A stretch of DNA of 64,000 bases from CBDCRK01 sp965220955 (GTDB lineage Bacteria; Desulfobacterota; Binatia; Bin18; CBDCRK01), in assembly GCA_965220955.1 (NCBI GenBank), contig CBDCRK010000037.1:1-64000 (forward strand), given 5' to 3'. Position numbers and translations under genes: made by a program. The notes below the pieces were generated by a model. That model was not told where the DNA came from. It made no database searches and was given only the letters and a program-made list of their open reading frames with translations. How positions within the stretch are numbered: position 1 is the first letter of the stretch; each line of letters begins with the position of its first letter. This document shows positions 27,661-34,859 of this stretch, piece by piece.

Positions 27661-28365
27661 ATGGCAATAGAAGAAGAGAATTTTCTAACTACAACGAATG
27701 AGTGGTTTCAAAACACGGCTGATGATCTCACCTCCATAATGGCTGCGGTAATGAATATTAATAAGAGCAAGGCGAATCTCATCGTCAACGCAACTGTCGG
27801 CAAACTTGGTTTTGCTGGTGCTACAGCGGGGGTCTTTGGCGTTGCCTCTCTGGTCGGTACAGCCGGTACGGGTACTGCTATAGGCACTTTAAGTGGTGCC
27901 GCTGCTACGAGTGCCACATTGGCCTGGGTGGGTGGCAGCGTGTTTATCGGGGGCCTCGTACTTAGCGGCATTGGCATCATAGGAGGATTGGGCGCTGTGT
28001 GGCTGTGGAAGGGGTTGAAGGGAAAGCCCCGGAAATATGAAGACCTGTACGAAAACGAGCAAAAGATTGTCAATGCTTGCGCTAATCTCGCAAAAGCCTT
28101 CAAAGAACAAGTGCAAGCAAATACCGTCCTGTTTGCCAGTGCACAGCCAGGCGCCGCGCAGGCAGGTCCCGACAAAGCAACAATGAATGTTGTGATTCAA
28201 GAGGGTTTGCTTCCACTGATTAAGGAATTGGAGAAGTACCTGCGTCCCGAGAATTCCGAAGCTCTTGGTTTCATAAACGACATGCGGGTCTCGAGCAGAA
28301 AGGACAATTTAAAGAGGCGAGTTGTAGAAGCCCAAATGTGGATGGGAGGGTTTGCTAATGGATAA
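27661..28365 (+). CDS. Glycine-zipper membrane protein, first gene of a cassette unit
   Basis: 234 residues from ATG 27661; upstream codons in the same frame come from R1 and are not protein-like. Residues ~48-116 are a long Gly/Ala-rich hydrophobic tract (GFAGATAGVFGVASLVGTAG, LSGAAATSATLAWV, GLVLSGIGIIGGLGAVWLW), predicted as two membrane helices with glycine-zipper spacing. A charged, mostly helical C-terminal half follows (KYEDLYENEQKIVNACANLA, LIKELEKYL). Similar Gly/Ala tracts with an SGAAATxATLAW motif occur in bacterial proteins of unknown role, some near toxin or defence genes. It overlaps the next gene by 8 bp, so the two are translationally coupled. Function unknown. Confidence 0.7.
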   Translation: MAIEEENFLTTTNEWFQNTADDLTSIMAAVMNINKSKANLIVNATVGKLGFAGATAGVFGVASLVGTAGTGTAIGTLSGAAATSATLAWVGGSVFIGGLVLSGIGIIGGLGAVWLWKGLKGKPRKYEDLYENEQKIVNACANLAKAFKEQVQANTVLFASAQPGAAQAGPDKATMNVVIQEGLLPLIKELEKYLRPENSEALGFINDMRVSSRKDNLKRRVVEAQMWMGGFANG

Positions 28366-29084
28366 ACGTGCATATATCGGAGTTGTCCCAGCCGTACTTT
28401 TGAAACTGCTGGGGCAGAAAGCTCATGCATTCACGCCAGCTGAAATGATGGTGATCGACGCAATTAAGCGATCTGACAACAACCTGGCAGGAGCAGGAAT
28501 CGAAGAAATCTCCGTTCACCTGAGAGAGTACCCGCAAGAGCAACTACAGGGGATACTGAATAACGTCAAAGGCATCTATCACGAGATGAAGTTCGTGGCG
28601 GCAGAGAATGCTGATGGCGACAACACAGAGGCAGAACTTTATGAAGTCACAAACCACCCGGGAGCAGATGTCCGGCTAACTAATACCAGCTACGGGTGAA
28701 ATCACAGATGTTCAGTTAAAGGCCACAGATTCAACTCACTATGTTGCTGAACACCAGGAAAGGTATCCCGATATTGACGTTCTTGCCACTCAAGAAGTAT
28801 CGGATAAATATTCTGGAGCGGCACACCGCCCGGTAGAAAGTAGCGGCTTTTCAAATGCCGAACTCACCGACGATGTTTCTGGCACGCTAAATAAACTCAC
28901 AGAAGACAGCTCCTATATCGAGACTGCTACAGCGGCCAGCGCCAGCGGTTTAATATCTGCTGCGCTCAATACAAAAGCCGTCTTAGAGGGAAAGCAGTCC
29001 GTTAGTACTGCCACACGAAAAACTTTGGAAGATGTAGGTGTGGCCGCTGCATCGTCATTGATTATCGAGTTACTGATCGGATAA
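28358..29084 (+). pseudogene. Second gene of the cassette unit, split by one frameshift
   Basis: ATG 28358 (GGGAGGG upstream) opens MDKRAYIGVVPAVLLKLLGQ and runs to TGA at 28699 as 113 residues. One base out of frame, translation continues without a stop to TAA at 29084 (EITDVQLKATDSTHYVAEHQ to SLIIELLIG). Removing one G from the GGG at 28694-28696 joins the halves into about 241 residues. I infer a single-base insertion or sequencing error. The joined C-terminus ends 15 bp before an attC site. The N-terminal half resembles a small helical regulator-like domain, but I do not recognise it; the C-terminal half is Ala/Ser-rich and helical. Confidence 0.7.
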
Positions 29085-29098
29085 CAAGAAAAACTGGA

Positions 29099-29184
29099 AT
29101 ATAACAATCGCATGCACTCGGATAGCAAAAAGCTCGCTCGCTCCTCGCTCTGCTTTTTGCTGCCGGTGATGTGAAGCGTTAGGC
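29099..29184 (+). other. attC-like recombination site 1
   Basis: Starts ATATAACAA (R'' position) and ends GCGTTAGGC (R', consensus GTTRRRY). The interior folds on itself: CGGATAGCAAAAAGC pairs with GCTTTTTGCTGCCG, and flanking CAT/CAC blocks pair with GTGATGTG. Unpaired single bases lie on the left arm, as the extrahelical bases of attC sites do. It begins 15 bp after a gene end and is followed 35 bp later by the next ATG. Confidence 0.85.
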
Positions 29185-29218
29185 TTCAAAACTCAACTCT
29201 ATCAACTAAGTGTCACAG

Positions 29219-30153
29219 ATGAGCAGTTTGGTTGCTACACATCCTGCCAGCCTTAAGCGCGACCCTGAGTTGGCGAAAAATGTGGTCCATGCCCTGCGAA
29301 ACAGAGGATTCGATCACATCATCTCGAAACTTGACCCGTCTGCATCCCGGCCTTTCCGACTCAGAGCGATATGAAATTCTCAAAGAGCGCTACGAAGAGC
29401 AGCTTATTGCCGATGGTCTAGAAACCGGGCATTTTGTTCTGAATGACAAAGGAGAGTTTGCAGTTGTAGCTATAAGCCAACCGCTACCCAGTGTTGCCGG
29501 TTTCATTTTTGAGGCGTTTACTGTTCGTACCTTCAATGAGAAAAAGGATTCTGTCGGGAAAAAAGCGTTCCTGTGGTCCACTGAAAAGAGCAGGGTCAAG
29601 GCAGACTTCCTTGAGCAATTCCATGCAGTAGGAATAGGCTTCCCTTCTACCAGAGATAGCTTACCTCAACTCTACAATCCTACGTTGCGTCAGTTTGATG
29701 TCATTTTCTACCGCCTGAACCCGCACCGTAAGATGCCTGAACCCGCAGTAGTAAAAGGGACAACCAATCCCGCTGGGATTCAGGTTAAAGCAATCACTGG
29801 CCAAGGAGAAGTCGGAAATTATCGACCCTCTGCTTCAAGGCAAATACAGGCGTGTGTTGACGTATTTGCGCCACACGGATGGTAGGCTGAGCTATGAAGC
29901 TTGCATGGATCTGAGTAGGAGTCTGTACCAATCCCAGCAGATTGATCGAGAACAGCTCGATTTCCTTGAGGAGGCCGTTTTCTCCCCAGAGATGCTGGGT
30001 ATCGACCAACGGGAAGTTGATGAATACTACCGCTACGTTCAAGCTTGGTATGGGCGGCAGGCAGCACAGGATGAAATTATCATGCATGGGCTTGGCATAC
30101 AGATCAATGAAATGAAGTATAACGGCTCTCTGATCACTACCATCTCTGCCTGA
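29219..30153 (+). pseudogene. Nuclease-like cassette gene with two frameshifts
   Basis: Three overlapping frames join into one ~310-residue protein. From ATG 29219: MSSLVATHPASLKRDPELAK, to about 29340. Then HPGLSDSERYEILKERYEEQ to about 29810. Then EIIDPLLQGKYRRVLTYLRH to TGA at 30153. The middle part has EAFTVRTF, FDVIFYR and AGIQVKAIT, which fits a PD-(D/E)xK-type nuclease core (Glu, Asp, Gln-x-Lys), as in Mrr-like enzymes. That is inference from motif spacing only. Two single-base shifts suggest decay or sequence errors. It lies directly after attC 1, so it is the body of a cassette. Confidence 0.65.
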
Positions 30154-30328
30154 ACTTCAGGAGAACGGGTGCTAGTGCAATCTGCTTTTACTGCTGGACG
30201 CAAAGGCAACCATTACTGCACCTGAGTACTCCAATGCTAAGGGTTGATTGCGGATAGGTGCTGTTTAGAACATGAGAAACCACGCTGAGGCAATCCGCAG
30301 CTGGAGATGTAATCGAGTGGAGCGGAGA

Positions 30329-30335
30329 GTTAGGC
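30329..30335 (+). other. Isolated attC core half-site (GTTAGGC)
   Basis: GAGAGTTAGGC lies 37 bp before hicA and marks the expected cassette boundary, but I could not find a convincing complementary left arm in the preceding 170 bp. A remnant of a damaged attC is the likely reading. Confidence 0.45.
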
Positions 30336-30371
30336 AACTTTCCGAGAAACTTCTGCTACAATCCGACACGG

Positions 30372-30569
30372 ATGCCACGAAAGATTAGAGAACTCATCAG
30401 AGACCTTGAAACTGCGGGTTTTGTGAATCGCGGAGGCAAAGGAGATCATCGAAACTTCGTGCATCCCAAAGTGACCAAACCTGTCACTATCTCCGGGAAA
30501 CCAGGAAATGATGCCAAGCACTATCAAGAGAAAGCCGTCAAGGCTACCCTTAAGGAGTCCCAACGATGA
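30372..30569 (+). CDS. hicA: HicA-family mRNA interferase toxin (copy 1)
   Basis: 65 residues. The single dsRBD-like fold is evident from PRKIRELIRDLETAGFVNRG, GGKGDHRNFVHP (catalytic His in the GDHRNF motif) and VTISGKPGNDAKHYQEKAV. HicA cleaves mRNA during translation and is neutralised by HicB. The hicB ATG overlaps its stop by four bases, so the two are coupled. A near-identical copy lies at 32256 with one substitution (Thr to Ala near the C-terminus). Confidence 0.92.
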   Translation: MPRKIRELIRDLETAGFVNRGGKGDHRNFVHPKVTKPVTISGKPGNDAKHYQEKAVKATLKESQR

Positions 30570-30805
30570 AAGAGAGTATCCGGTACGTCAAGATTATTGA
30601 ATGGTCGGATGAAGATCAATGCTTTGTCGGGAGTTGTCCAGGGCTGTTCTATGGGGGCTGCCATGGGGACGATGAAAAAGCGGTATTTGCGGAATTATGT
30701 GAGATTGTAGAAGAGACGATTGAATTGTACAAGAAAGACGGTAAGCCCCTGCCCCCTGCCACTTGTGGGAAAGATTATGCCAACAAGATGCTCCATGTCG
30801 CCTAA
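30566..30805 (+). CDS. hicB: HicB-family antitoxin (copy 1)
   Basis: 79 residues with the RNase H-like HicB core: YVKIIEWSDEDQCFVGSCPG, GCHGDDEKAVFAELCEIVEE and a short C-terminus without an added DNA-binding domain. It masks the HicA active site. Its last codon and stop (GCCTAA) form the R'' motif GCCTAAC of an attC site, as is usual for cassette genes. The rest of that attC is missing and R2 follows 80 bp later. Confidence 0.92.
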   Translation: MKESIRYVKIIEWSDEDQCFVGSCPGLFYGGCHGDDEKAVFAELCEIVEETIELYKKDGKPLPPATCGKDYANKMLHVA

Positions 30806-30806
30806 C
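30800..30806 (+). other. attC left half-site GCCTAAC after hicB
   Basis: GCCTAAC overlaps the hicB stop codon. The pairing right arm is not found before R2 at 30885, so this attC was truncated, possibly by the event that placed R2 here. Confidence 0.55.
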
Positions 30807-30884
30807 CTATAAAAGCTAAAAAAGACCTGTCCCCCAGACAACAGTTCCTCAACGTCGTCATCCTGCTATTTTTGTGTGAGAGAT

Positions 30885-30988
30885 CAGGAGCCCGAGCGGC
30901 TTGTAGCGGCGGACTAACAGGATGATGTGATTCTCATTTCAGGGTGGAGGACAACTCTCAAGAAACAAGACGTGCCCCCATATTTCTC
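30885..30988. repeat. Repeat R2: displaced copy of the hyuB 3' end
   Basis: Carries the last ten codons of hyuB copy 2 (from the GAGCCCGAGCGGC block) plus the downstream GGATGATGTGATTCTCATTT and ends CCCCCATATTTCTC. There is no hyuB body upstream. Between R2 and the next gene (30989-31224) I see only a TATAAT at about 31190 and no gene. Confidence 0.9.
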
Positions 30989-31224
30989 CGCAGACTAGTT
31001 CGGGTTGCCTGGCCTGAAGTGGGCCCTCGCAATCAAGTGAAGCGTGCTGGGGGGAGGTGGAATCCACACCGTCGTCTTTGGGAACTGCGCTAGAGGTTAT
31101 ATATGTGGATGCCGGCAGGTTCATAGATCTATACGCTTGTTTACAGTCAATAGAAACTTGCAAATGCTGATAGAAGCTGGGACATGCAGTATAATTTAAA
31201 GCAAGGCATTAGAAGCGAATAACC

Positions 31225-31815
31225 TTGGACACATACAATAGCATTAGCTCCGCACTAGACCGATTGCAAGAAGCACATTTTTGGATTCACATGCTTCAGG
31301 AACACTATCACAACGCTGATCCGTTTCGATGGCACCTGAATGCATTTCGTAAGGCATTGAAAGAGGTACCGCAACTTGTTGACCATAGAGTTACAGCAGG
31401 AAAAGGATTTCCCAGATTGTTATAGGACGAAACGTGCAGAATTGGAAAACGATGAGTTAATGAGGTTCCTGTGCAAAGAAACGGGACTTCGATCGTTTCA
31501 CAGAGGAATGCTTGTTCCAATTTGCCAGGCAAAGGTCGGAATCACTGAAGGAAGCTTGCACGAAGCTTGGGCTCAGCCTTCGCAGGGGATCCGCTGGAAA
31601 CACAGTAGGGATGCACATGGACAGATATCTTCTACACGCCATCAATCAAACAGATTTCATCGGCATATTAAGTCCCGACGATGATTCGATGCCATGCATA
31701 TATAGGCCCCGGCGATATAGAAGGGTCCCAGGCGGAAGTAGTAGATTTGTGTGCTGAAGCATGGTTCAAGCTTGGAGCTTCTTTGAATGATGTTCTTGAA
31801 TGGCTAACTGACTAA
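31225..31815 (+). pseudogene. Cassette gene broken by at least three frameshifts
   Basis: A single protein appears spread over changing frames. It runs from TTG 31225 (DTYNSISSALDRLQEAHFW to about 31370), then DFPDCYRTKRAELENDELMR to about 31490, then FARQRSESLKEACTKLGLSL to about 31690, then DIEGSQAEVVDLCAEAWFKL ending NDVLEWLTD and TAA at 31815. Joined it would be about 195 residues, mostly helical. I do not recognise the family. The following attC begins 125 bp downstream. Repeated single-base shifts indicate a dead gene or poor sequence here. Confidence 0.6.
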
Positions 31816-31939
31816 AATGTTGGAGAGCTTTCATTAAGCTGTAGACATTCAAGGCATCTAGTTCACTACCACCTTTTTGATCGTGACAAACTTATCGCTA
31901 AGGCTATCCGAATTGAAAAATCGTGCTTTTAGACCATCG

Positions 31940-32010
31940 GCCTAACAATGCGCTGCAGTCGGACAAAGATGCCCGCTGCGCGCATTTTGCCGCTTAGCGC
32001 GGCGTTAGGC
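31940..32010 (+). other. attC-like recombination site 2
   Basis: 71 bp from GCCTAACAA to GCGTTAGGC. Left arm GCGCTGCAGTCGGACAAA pairs with the right arm TTTTGCCGCTTAGCGC, leaving unpaired G, T and A on the left. Size, terminal consensus and extrahelical bases match a textbook short attC site. A cassette gene starts 25 bp later. Confidence 0.92.
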
Positions 32011-32034
32011 TTCAGCTAAGGAAGGGAGCTAGCC

Positions 32035-32241
32035 ATGAAGAAAGGTGCTACAGTGCTGCTTTCTATTTGTCTTGGTGTTTCGGGGCTAGTAGCAATAGCA
32101 ACCGCAGAGGGCGAAACCTGTACGGTAAAAGATCCCACTGGCCAAGTGCCAGAAATTGGGCTGCTTGAGATTTCTGAGGGAGCAATACAAGCCCTTGAAA
32201 GCGAGAATGCCCCCAGGCTTGCTGCAGTATGTCCAATGTAA
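32035..32241 (+). CDS. Small secreted protein, cassette-borne
   Basis: 68 residues with a clear signal peptide (MKKGATVLLSICLGVSGLVA, cleavage probably after the ATAEG region), then an acidic mature part with two cysteines (ETCTVKD and AAVCPM) that could form a disulfide. GGAAGGGAG precedes ATG. It is the first gene after attC 2. The Cys-to-Cys spacing is not one I recognise. The stop is 14 bp before the second hicA copy, so they are probably co-transcribed. Confidence 0.65.
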   Translation: MKKGATVLLSICLGVSGLVAIATAEGETCTVKDPTGQVPEIGLLEISEGAIQALESENAPRLAAVCPM

Positions 32242-32255
32242 ATTGACGAACGGAG

Positions 32256-32453
32256 ATGCCACGAAAGATTAGAGAACTCATCAGAGACCTTGAAACTGCG
32301 GGTTTTGTGAATCGCGGAGGCAAAGGAGATCATCGAAACTTCGTGCATCCCAAAGTGACCAAACCTGTCACTATCTCCGGGAAACCAGGAAATGATGCCA
32401 AGCACTATCAAGAGAAAGCCGTCAAGGCTGCCCTTAAGGAGTCCCAACGATGA
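32256..32453 (+). CDS. hicA: HicA-family mRNA interferase toxin (copy 2)
   Basis: 65 residues, identical to copy 1 except one Thr-to-Ala change (KAALKESQR). GDHRNF with the catalytic His is intact, so the toxin gene looks functional. Its partner hicB downstream is broken, so neutralisation would depend on the intact HicB from 30566. The upstream sequence differs completely from that of copy 1, so the duplicated block begins essentially at the ATG. Confidence 0.9.
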   Translation: MPRKIRELIRDLETAGFVNRGGKGDHRNFVHPKVTKPVTISGKPGNDAKHYQEKAVKAALKESQR

Positions 32454-32732
32454 AAGAGAGTATCCGGTACCGATTATTGAATGGTCGGATGAAGATCAAT
32501 GCTTTGTCGGGAAGTCCAGGGCTGTTCTTGAGATGGTTCGGATGAAGATCAATGCCGGGATGTCTCAGGGCTGTTCTATGGGGGCTGCCATGGGGACGAC
32601 GAAAAAGCGGTATTTGCGGAATTATGTGAGATTGTGGAAGAGACGATTGAATTGTACAAGAAAGACGGTAAGCCCCTGCCCCCTGCCACTTGTGGGAAAG
32701 ATTATGCCAACAAGATGCTCCATGTCGCCTAA
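32450..32732 (+). pseudogene. hicB: Broken HicB antitoxin (copy 2)
   Basis: Starts at the overlapping ATG 32450. A four-base deletion after GGTAC (compare copy 1) shifts the frame within ten codons. Inside there is a partial ~50-bp tandem duplication of the segment coding GATGAAGATCAATGC. The 3' part (GACGATTGAATTGTACAAG onward) is nearly identical to copy 1 and ends GCCTAAC. No frame gives a full HicB. Confidence 0.85.
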
Positions 32733-33261
32733 CCTAAGGTTTCGCAAAAGTCCATACCCAACAAAAGCTCTCGGGCGGGTAAGCAGCTGTAGGCTAAGCA
32801 CCGTCCACCAGTAACCCAAAAGGAGTAAAAAGATCGAAACGATTCTTAAGGCTAATTTTGGAAAAATTTCGACTTGTTTTTCGATACTCCAGAAAAACGA
32901 GAACAGATTTTGAAAGAAGTGCAACTGGCACTCGATGAATCACAAATCGTAGAAACGAAGGGCCTATTTGATCGGTGGAAATGTGCTAGGTGAGTAGTGA
33001 TCAATTTGGCGCTTGGCATTGCGGTCGCCGGCTGCTGTCGCAGCTTTTGGCCCAGCTTCTCCTAGTGTTGTTCCTTACATCATCGGCAGGCATTCGGGTG
33101 CTGCCATTCTGACGGCTGAGTGAATCAGTCGTCACAGTAATAGTTGTCGTGGTCAAAGGTGGTGGATCTGGGGCTATGGTTGCCAAGAAGCTGTGCAAGG
33201 ATTGCTGATGCAAGAAAGTGAGGAAAAGTTTGGAAACATGCCATCTCTTTGGCATATCATA
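32727..33261. other. Degenerate cassette stretch with attC half-site
   Basis: GCCTAAC (32727-32733) overlaps the hicB copy 2 stop, but no right arm was found. Downstream are protein-like scraps in changing frames: TPEKREQILKEVQLALDESQ near 32885-32945, and VQGLLMQESEEKFGNMPSL ending GCCTAAC at 33268. The second scrap's stop overlaps the R'' of attC 3, so it is the tail of that cassette's gene. I cannot name either. Confidence 0.45.
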
Positions 33262-33360
33262 GCCTAACAAGGAGATGGAGCTGACGGGTGACAGCGTGGT
33301 TTTCTTCTCCAAATCGACCGTCTCATTCCTGTCCCCCGCCGCTCATCTCTGGCGTTAGAC
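33262..33360 (+). other. attC-like recombination site 3
   Basis: 99 bp from GCCTAACAA to GCGTTAGAC. Left arm GAGATGGAGCTGACGGGTGACAG pairs with the right arm CTGTCCCCCGCCGCTCATCTC, with unpaired G and T on the left. The central loop is about 30 bp. Terminal motifs fit RYYYAAC and GTTRRRY. Confidence 0.9.
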
Positions 33361-33449
33361 AAAAAAGCCCAAGACAGAGACGAATCGTGTAGAATAAAGA
33401 CGATATACTACACAACACGCCGTATGCGCAGCGAGGAGGCAAAGCCAGT

Positions 33450-33752
33450 ATGACCGCATTACAGCCACGCTACAGCAAGGAGGAATTTGCGCAGCGTGGC
33501 GATGACATTTACGAGCGAGATATTCGTCCCCATCTTGAGGCAGGCGATGCAGGCAAATTTGTCGTCATCGATATCGAGACGAGAGCGTACGAGATAGACA
33601 CCGATGAACTGGCGGCCTCGGATCGCCTCTTGGCGCGGCACCCGCATGCCCAGGTCTGGCTGCGGCGCATTGGCTCCCGCTACGTGCGCCGCTTCGGTCC
33701 CGTCACCGTCCAGGTCCGGCATGATTCACGGGGTGGTCAGTGCGTATCTTGA
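33450..33752 (+). CDS. Small protein paired with an aspartic protease (DUF5678-like)
   Basis: 100 residues. RYSKEEFAQRGDDIYERDIR, FVVIDIETRAYEIDTDELAA and HPHAQVWLRRIGSRYVRRFG are features of small conserved proteins (DUF5678-like) that often precede a retropepsin-like protein in cyanobacteria, Chloroflexota and others. GCGAGGAGGC precedes ATG. The next gene starts within its last 30 bases. The arrangement resembles a two-component stability module, but activity is unproven. It lies 90 bp after attC 3. Confidence 0.7.
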   Translation: MTALQPRYSKEEFAQRGDDIYERDIRPHLEAGDAGKFVVIDIETRAYEIDTDELAASDRLLARHPHAQVWLRRIGSRYVRRFGPVTVQVRHDSRGGQCVS

Positions 33753-34116
33753 GGCGCTTATCCACCTCACGGTGCGTGGCCCTGGAGGGCAGGAGCACGC
33801 GATTGAGACCGTCATCGACACGGGTTTTGACGGGGCCCTCAGCCTGCCTCCGGCACGTATTGCGGCCCTGGGTCTGCCATGGCGCCGGCGCGGACGGGCG
33901 TTGCTGGCAGACGGTCGCGAGAGTCTATTTGACATCTACGAGGCGACTATCGTGTGGGACGGCACGCCTCGACGTATCGCCGTGAACGCGGCTGACACGG
34001 ACCCCCTCCTGGGCATGGCGCTGCTCTCCGGCTACGAACTGACGTTGCAGGCTGGCAGTTCTTCCCTTTCGCCGGCAGCAGGGGTACATTGGCTGCAGAC
34101 GGATAATGCTCATTGA
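33721..34116 (+). CDS. Clan AA aspartic protease (retropepsin-like)
   Basis: 131 residues from ATG 33721; the frame extends upstream but only as the antiphase of the preceding gene. HAIETVIDTGFDGALSLPPA carries the Asp-Thr-Gly catalytic triad, and TDPLLGMALLSGYELTLQ is the usual C-terminal block with the flap partner. The family dimerises to form one active site. It overlaps the preceding small gene by 32 bp. Substrates are unknown; the neighbouring protein is the natural candidate partner. Confidence 0.82.
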   Translation: MIHGVVSAYLEALIHLTVRGPGGQEHAIETVIDTGFDGALSLPPARIAALGLPWRRRGRALLADGRESLFDIYEATIVWDGTPRRIAVNAADTDPLLGMALLSGYELTLQAGSSSLSPAAGVHWLQTDNAH

Positions 34117-34128
34117 GGAGGTCATTTG

Positions 34129-34365
34129 ATGCAAGCAACTGCGAAATCCCTGGGTATCGATCAGCTCAGCCTCGCCGAGCGTATCCTGCTGGTGGAAGAG
34201 ATCTGGGACAGCATCGCCGCCGAGGCGGAAGCGCTTGAAATCCCACAATCCCACAAAGATGAATTGGACCGCCGGCTCGTTGCCTACCAAGCCGACCCTC
34301 ACGCCGGATCGACCTGGGAAGAAGTCAAGGCTCGCCTGCAGAAGAAGCCTGGAGCGACACCATGA
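34129..34365 (+). CDS. Addiction-module antitoxin (PF09720-like)
   Basis: 78 residues from ATG 34129, with TGAGGAGG upstream. GIDQLSLAERILLVEEIWDS and IPQSHKDELDRRLVAYQADP, followed by STWEEVKARL, match the putative addiction-module component family whose genes precede RelE/ParE toxins. Its stop overlaps the toxin's start by four bases (ATGA). Small, acidic and helical, it is expected to wrap the toxin. Probably in the same cassette as the protease pair, because no attC separates them. Confidence 0.88.
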   Translation: MQATAKSLGIDQLSLAERILLVEEIWDSIAAEAEALEIPQSHKDELDRRLVAYQADPHAGSTWEEVKARLQKKPGATP

Positions 34366-34646
34366 TTATTCGCCCTGAAGCAGAAGCCGACTTGGCAGAT
34401 GCTCAGGACTGGTATGAGCGACAACGTCAAGGGCTTGGGGCTGAATTCCTGCTCTGTGTGGAGGAGGTTCTCGCTCGTATCGACCGAACGCCAGAGATGT
34501 ACGGGGAAGTATACCGAGGAGTCCGACGGGCGTTGACTCGCCGCTTCCCATACGCTGTTTACTATCGCGTTGAAGAGGATGTCGTGGTAGTGTTGGGGGT
34601 GTTTCATACTCATCAAGACCCCCGGCAATGGCAATCACGAGCCTAA
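34362..34646 (+). CDS. RelE/ParE-family toxin
   Basis: 94 residues with the compact RelE/ParE fold: IIRPEAEADLADAQDWYERQ, FLLCVEEVLARIDRTPEMYG and YAVYYRVEEDVVVVLGVFHT ending DPRQWQSRA. The FPYAVYYR strand and HTHQDPR end are typical of the ParE-like subgroup paired with PF09720 antitoxins. It overlaps the antitoxin by 4 bp, and its stop (GCCTAA) forms an attC R'' motif. Confidence 0.9.
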   Translation: MIIRPEAEADLADAQDWYERQRQGLGAEFLLCVEEVLARIDRTPEMYGEVYRGVRRALTRRFPYAVYYRVEEDVVVVLGVFHTHQDPRQWQSRA

Positions 34647-34647
34647 C
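34641..34647 (+). other. attC left half-site GCCTAAC after the toxin
   Basis: GCCTAACAATGG overlaps the toxin stop codon, as in attC 2. No matching right arm precedes the small ORF at 34682, so the site looks truncated. Confidence 0.55.
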
Positions 34648-34681
34648 AATGGCATAGAATGGGGGTGTCGGCTGGGAAACT

Positions 34682-34801
34682 ATGATCGTTCAAGGCGATT
34701 TGGCGAGTCTGCCTCCCGAGAGTACCAAATACCTGATTGTAATACGTGAAGAGTCGTGCGAAGGGGGCCTCCCGAAACTAATGTTCGAGGGAAGCTTCTA
34801 A
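34682..34801 (+). CDS. Tiny cassette ORF
   Basis: 39 residues, MIVQGDLASLPPESTKYLIV to LPKLMFEGSF. The stop TAA lies inside the R'' motif TTCTAAC of the next attC, as in other cassettes, which supports it as the 3' part of a cassette gene. There is no good ribosome binding site, so it may be the tail of a longer lost gene. Not recognised. Confidence 0.4.
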   Translation: MIVQGDLASLPPESTKYLIVIREESCEGGLPKLMFEGSF

Positions 34802-34853
34802 CAGGCTGGATGCAGGCGACACTTGACAACGCGCCTGATCCGCATCGCTAGGC
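34796..34853 (+). other. attC-like recombination site 4
   Basis: 58 bp from TTCTAAC to CGCTAGGC (R' has GCTAGGC instead of GTTAGGC). Left arm GCTGGATGCAGGCG pairs perfectly with right arm CGCCTGATCCGC except for unpaired T and G on the left. The next gene's ATG is only 7 bp downstream. Confidence 0.8.
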
Positions 34854-34859
34854 AGCTAA

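Noticed and set aside
30154..30328. A full attC between the nuclease-like gene and hicA
   Set aside because: Only the right-end GTTAGGC was found. I could not pair a left arm with it, so I list just the half-site.
31180..31224. Promoter with TATAAT at about 31190
   Set aside because: No -35-like hexamer at a workable distance; kept only as a note in the R2 entry.
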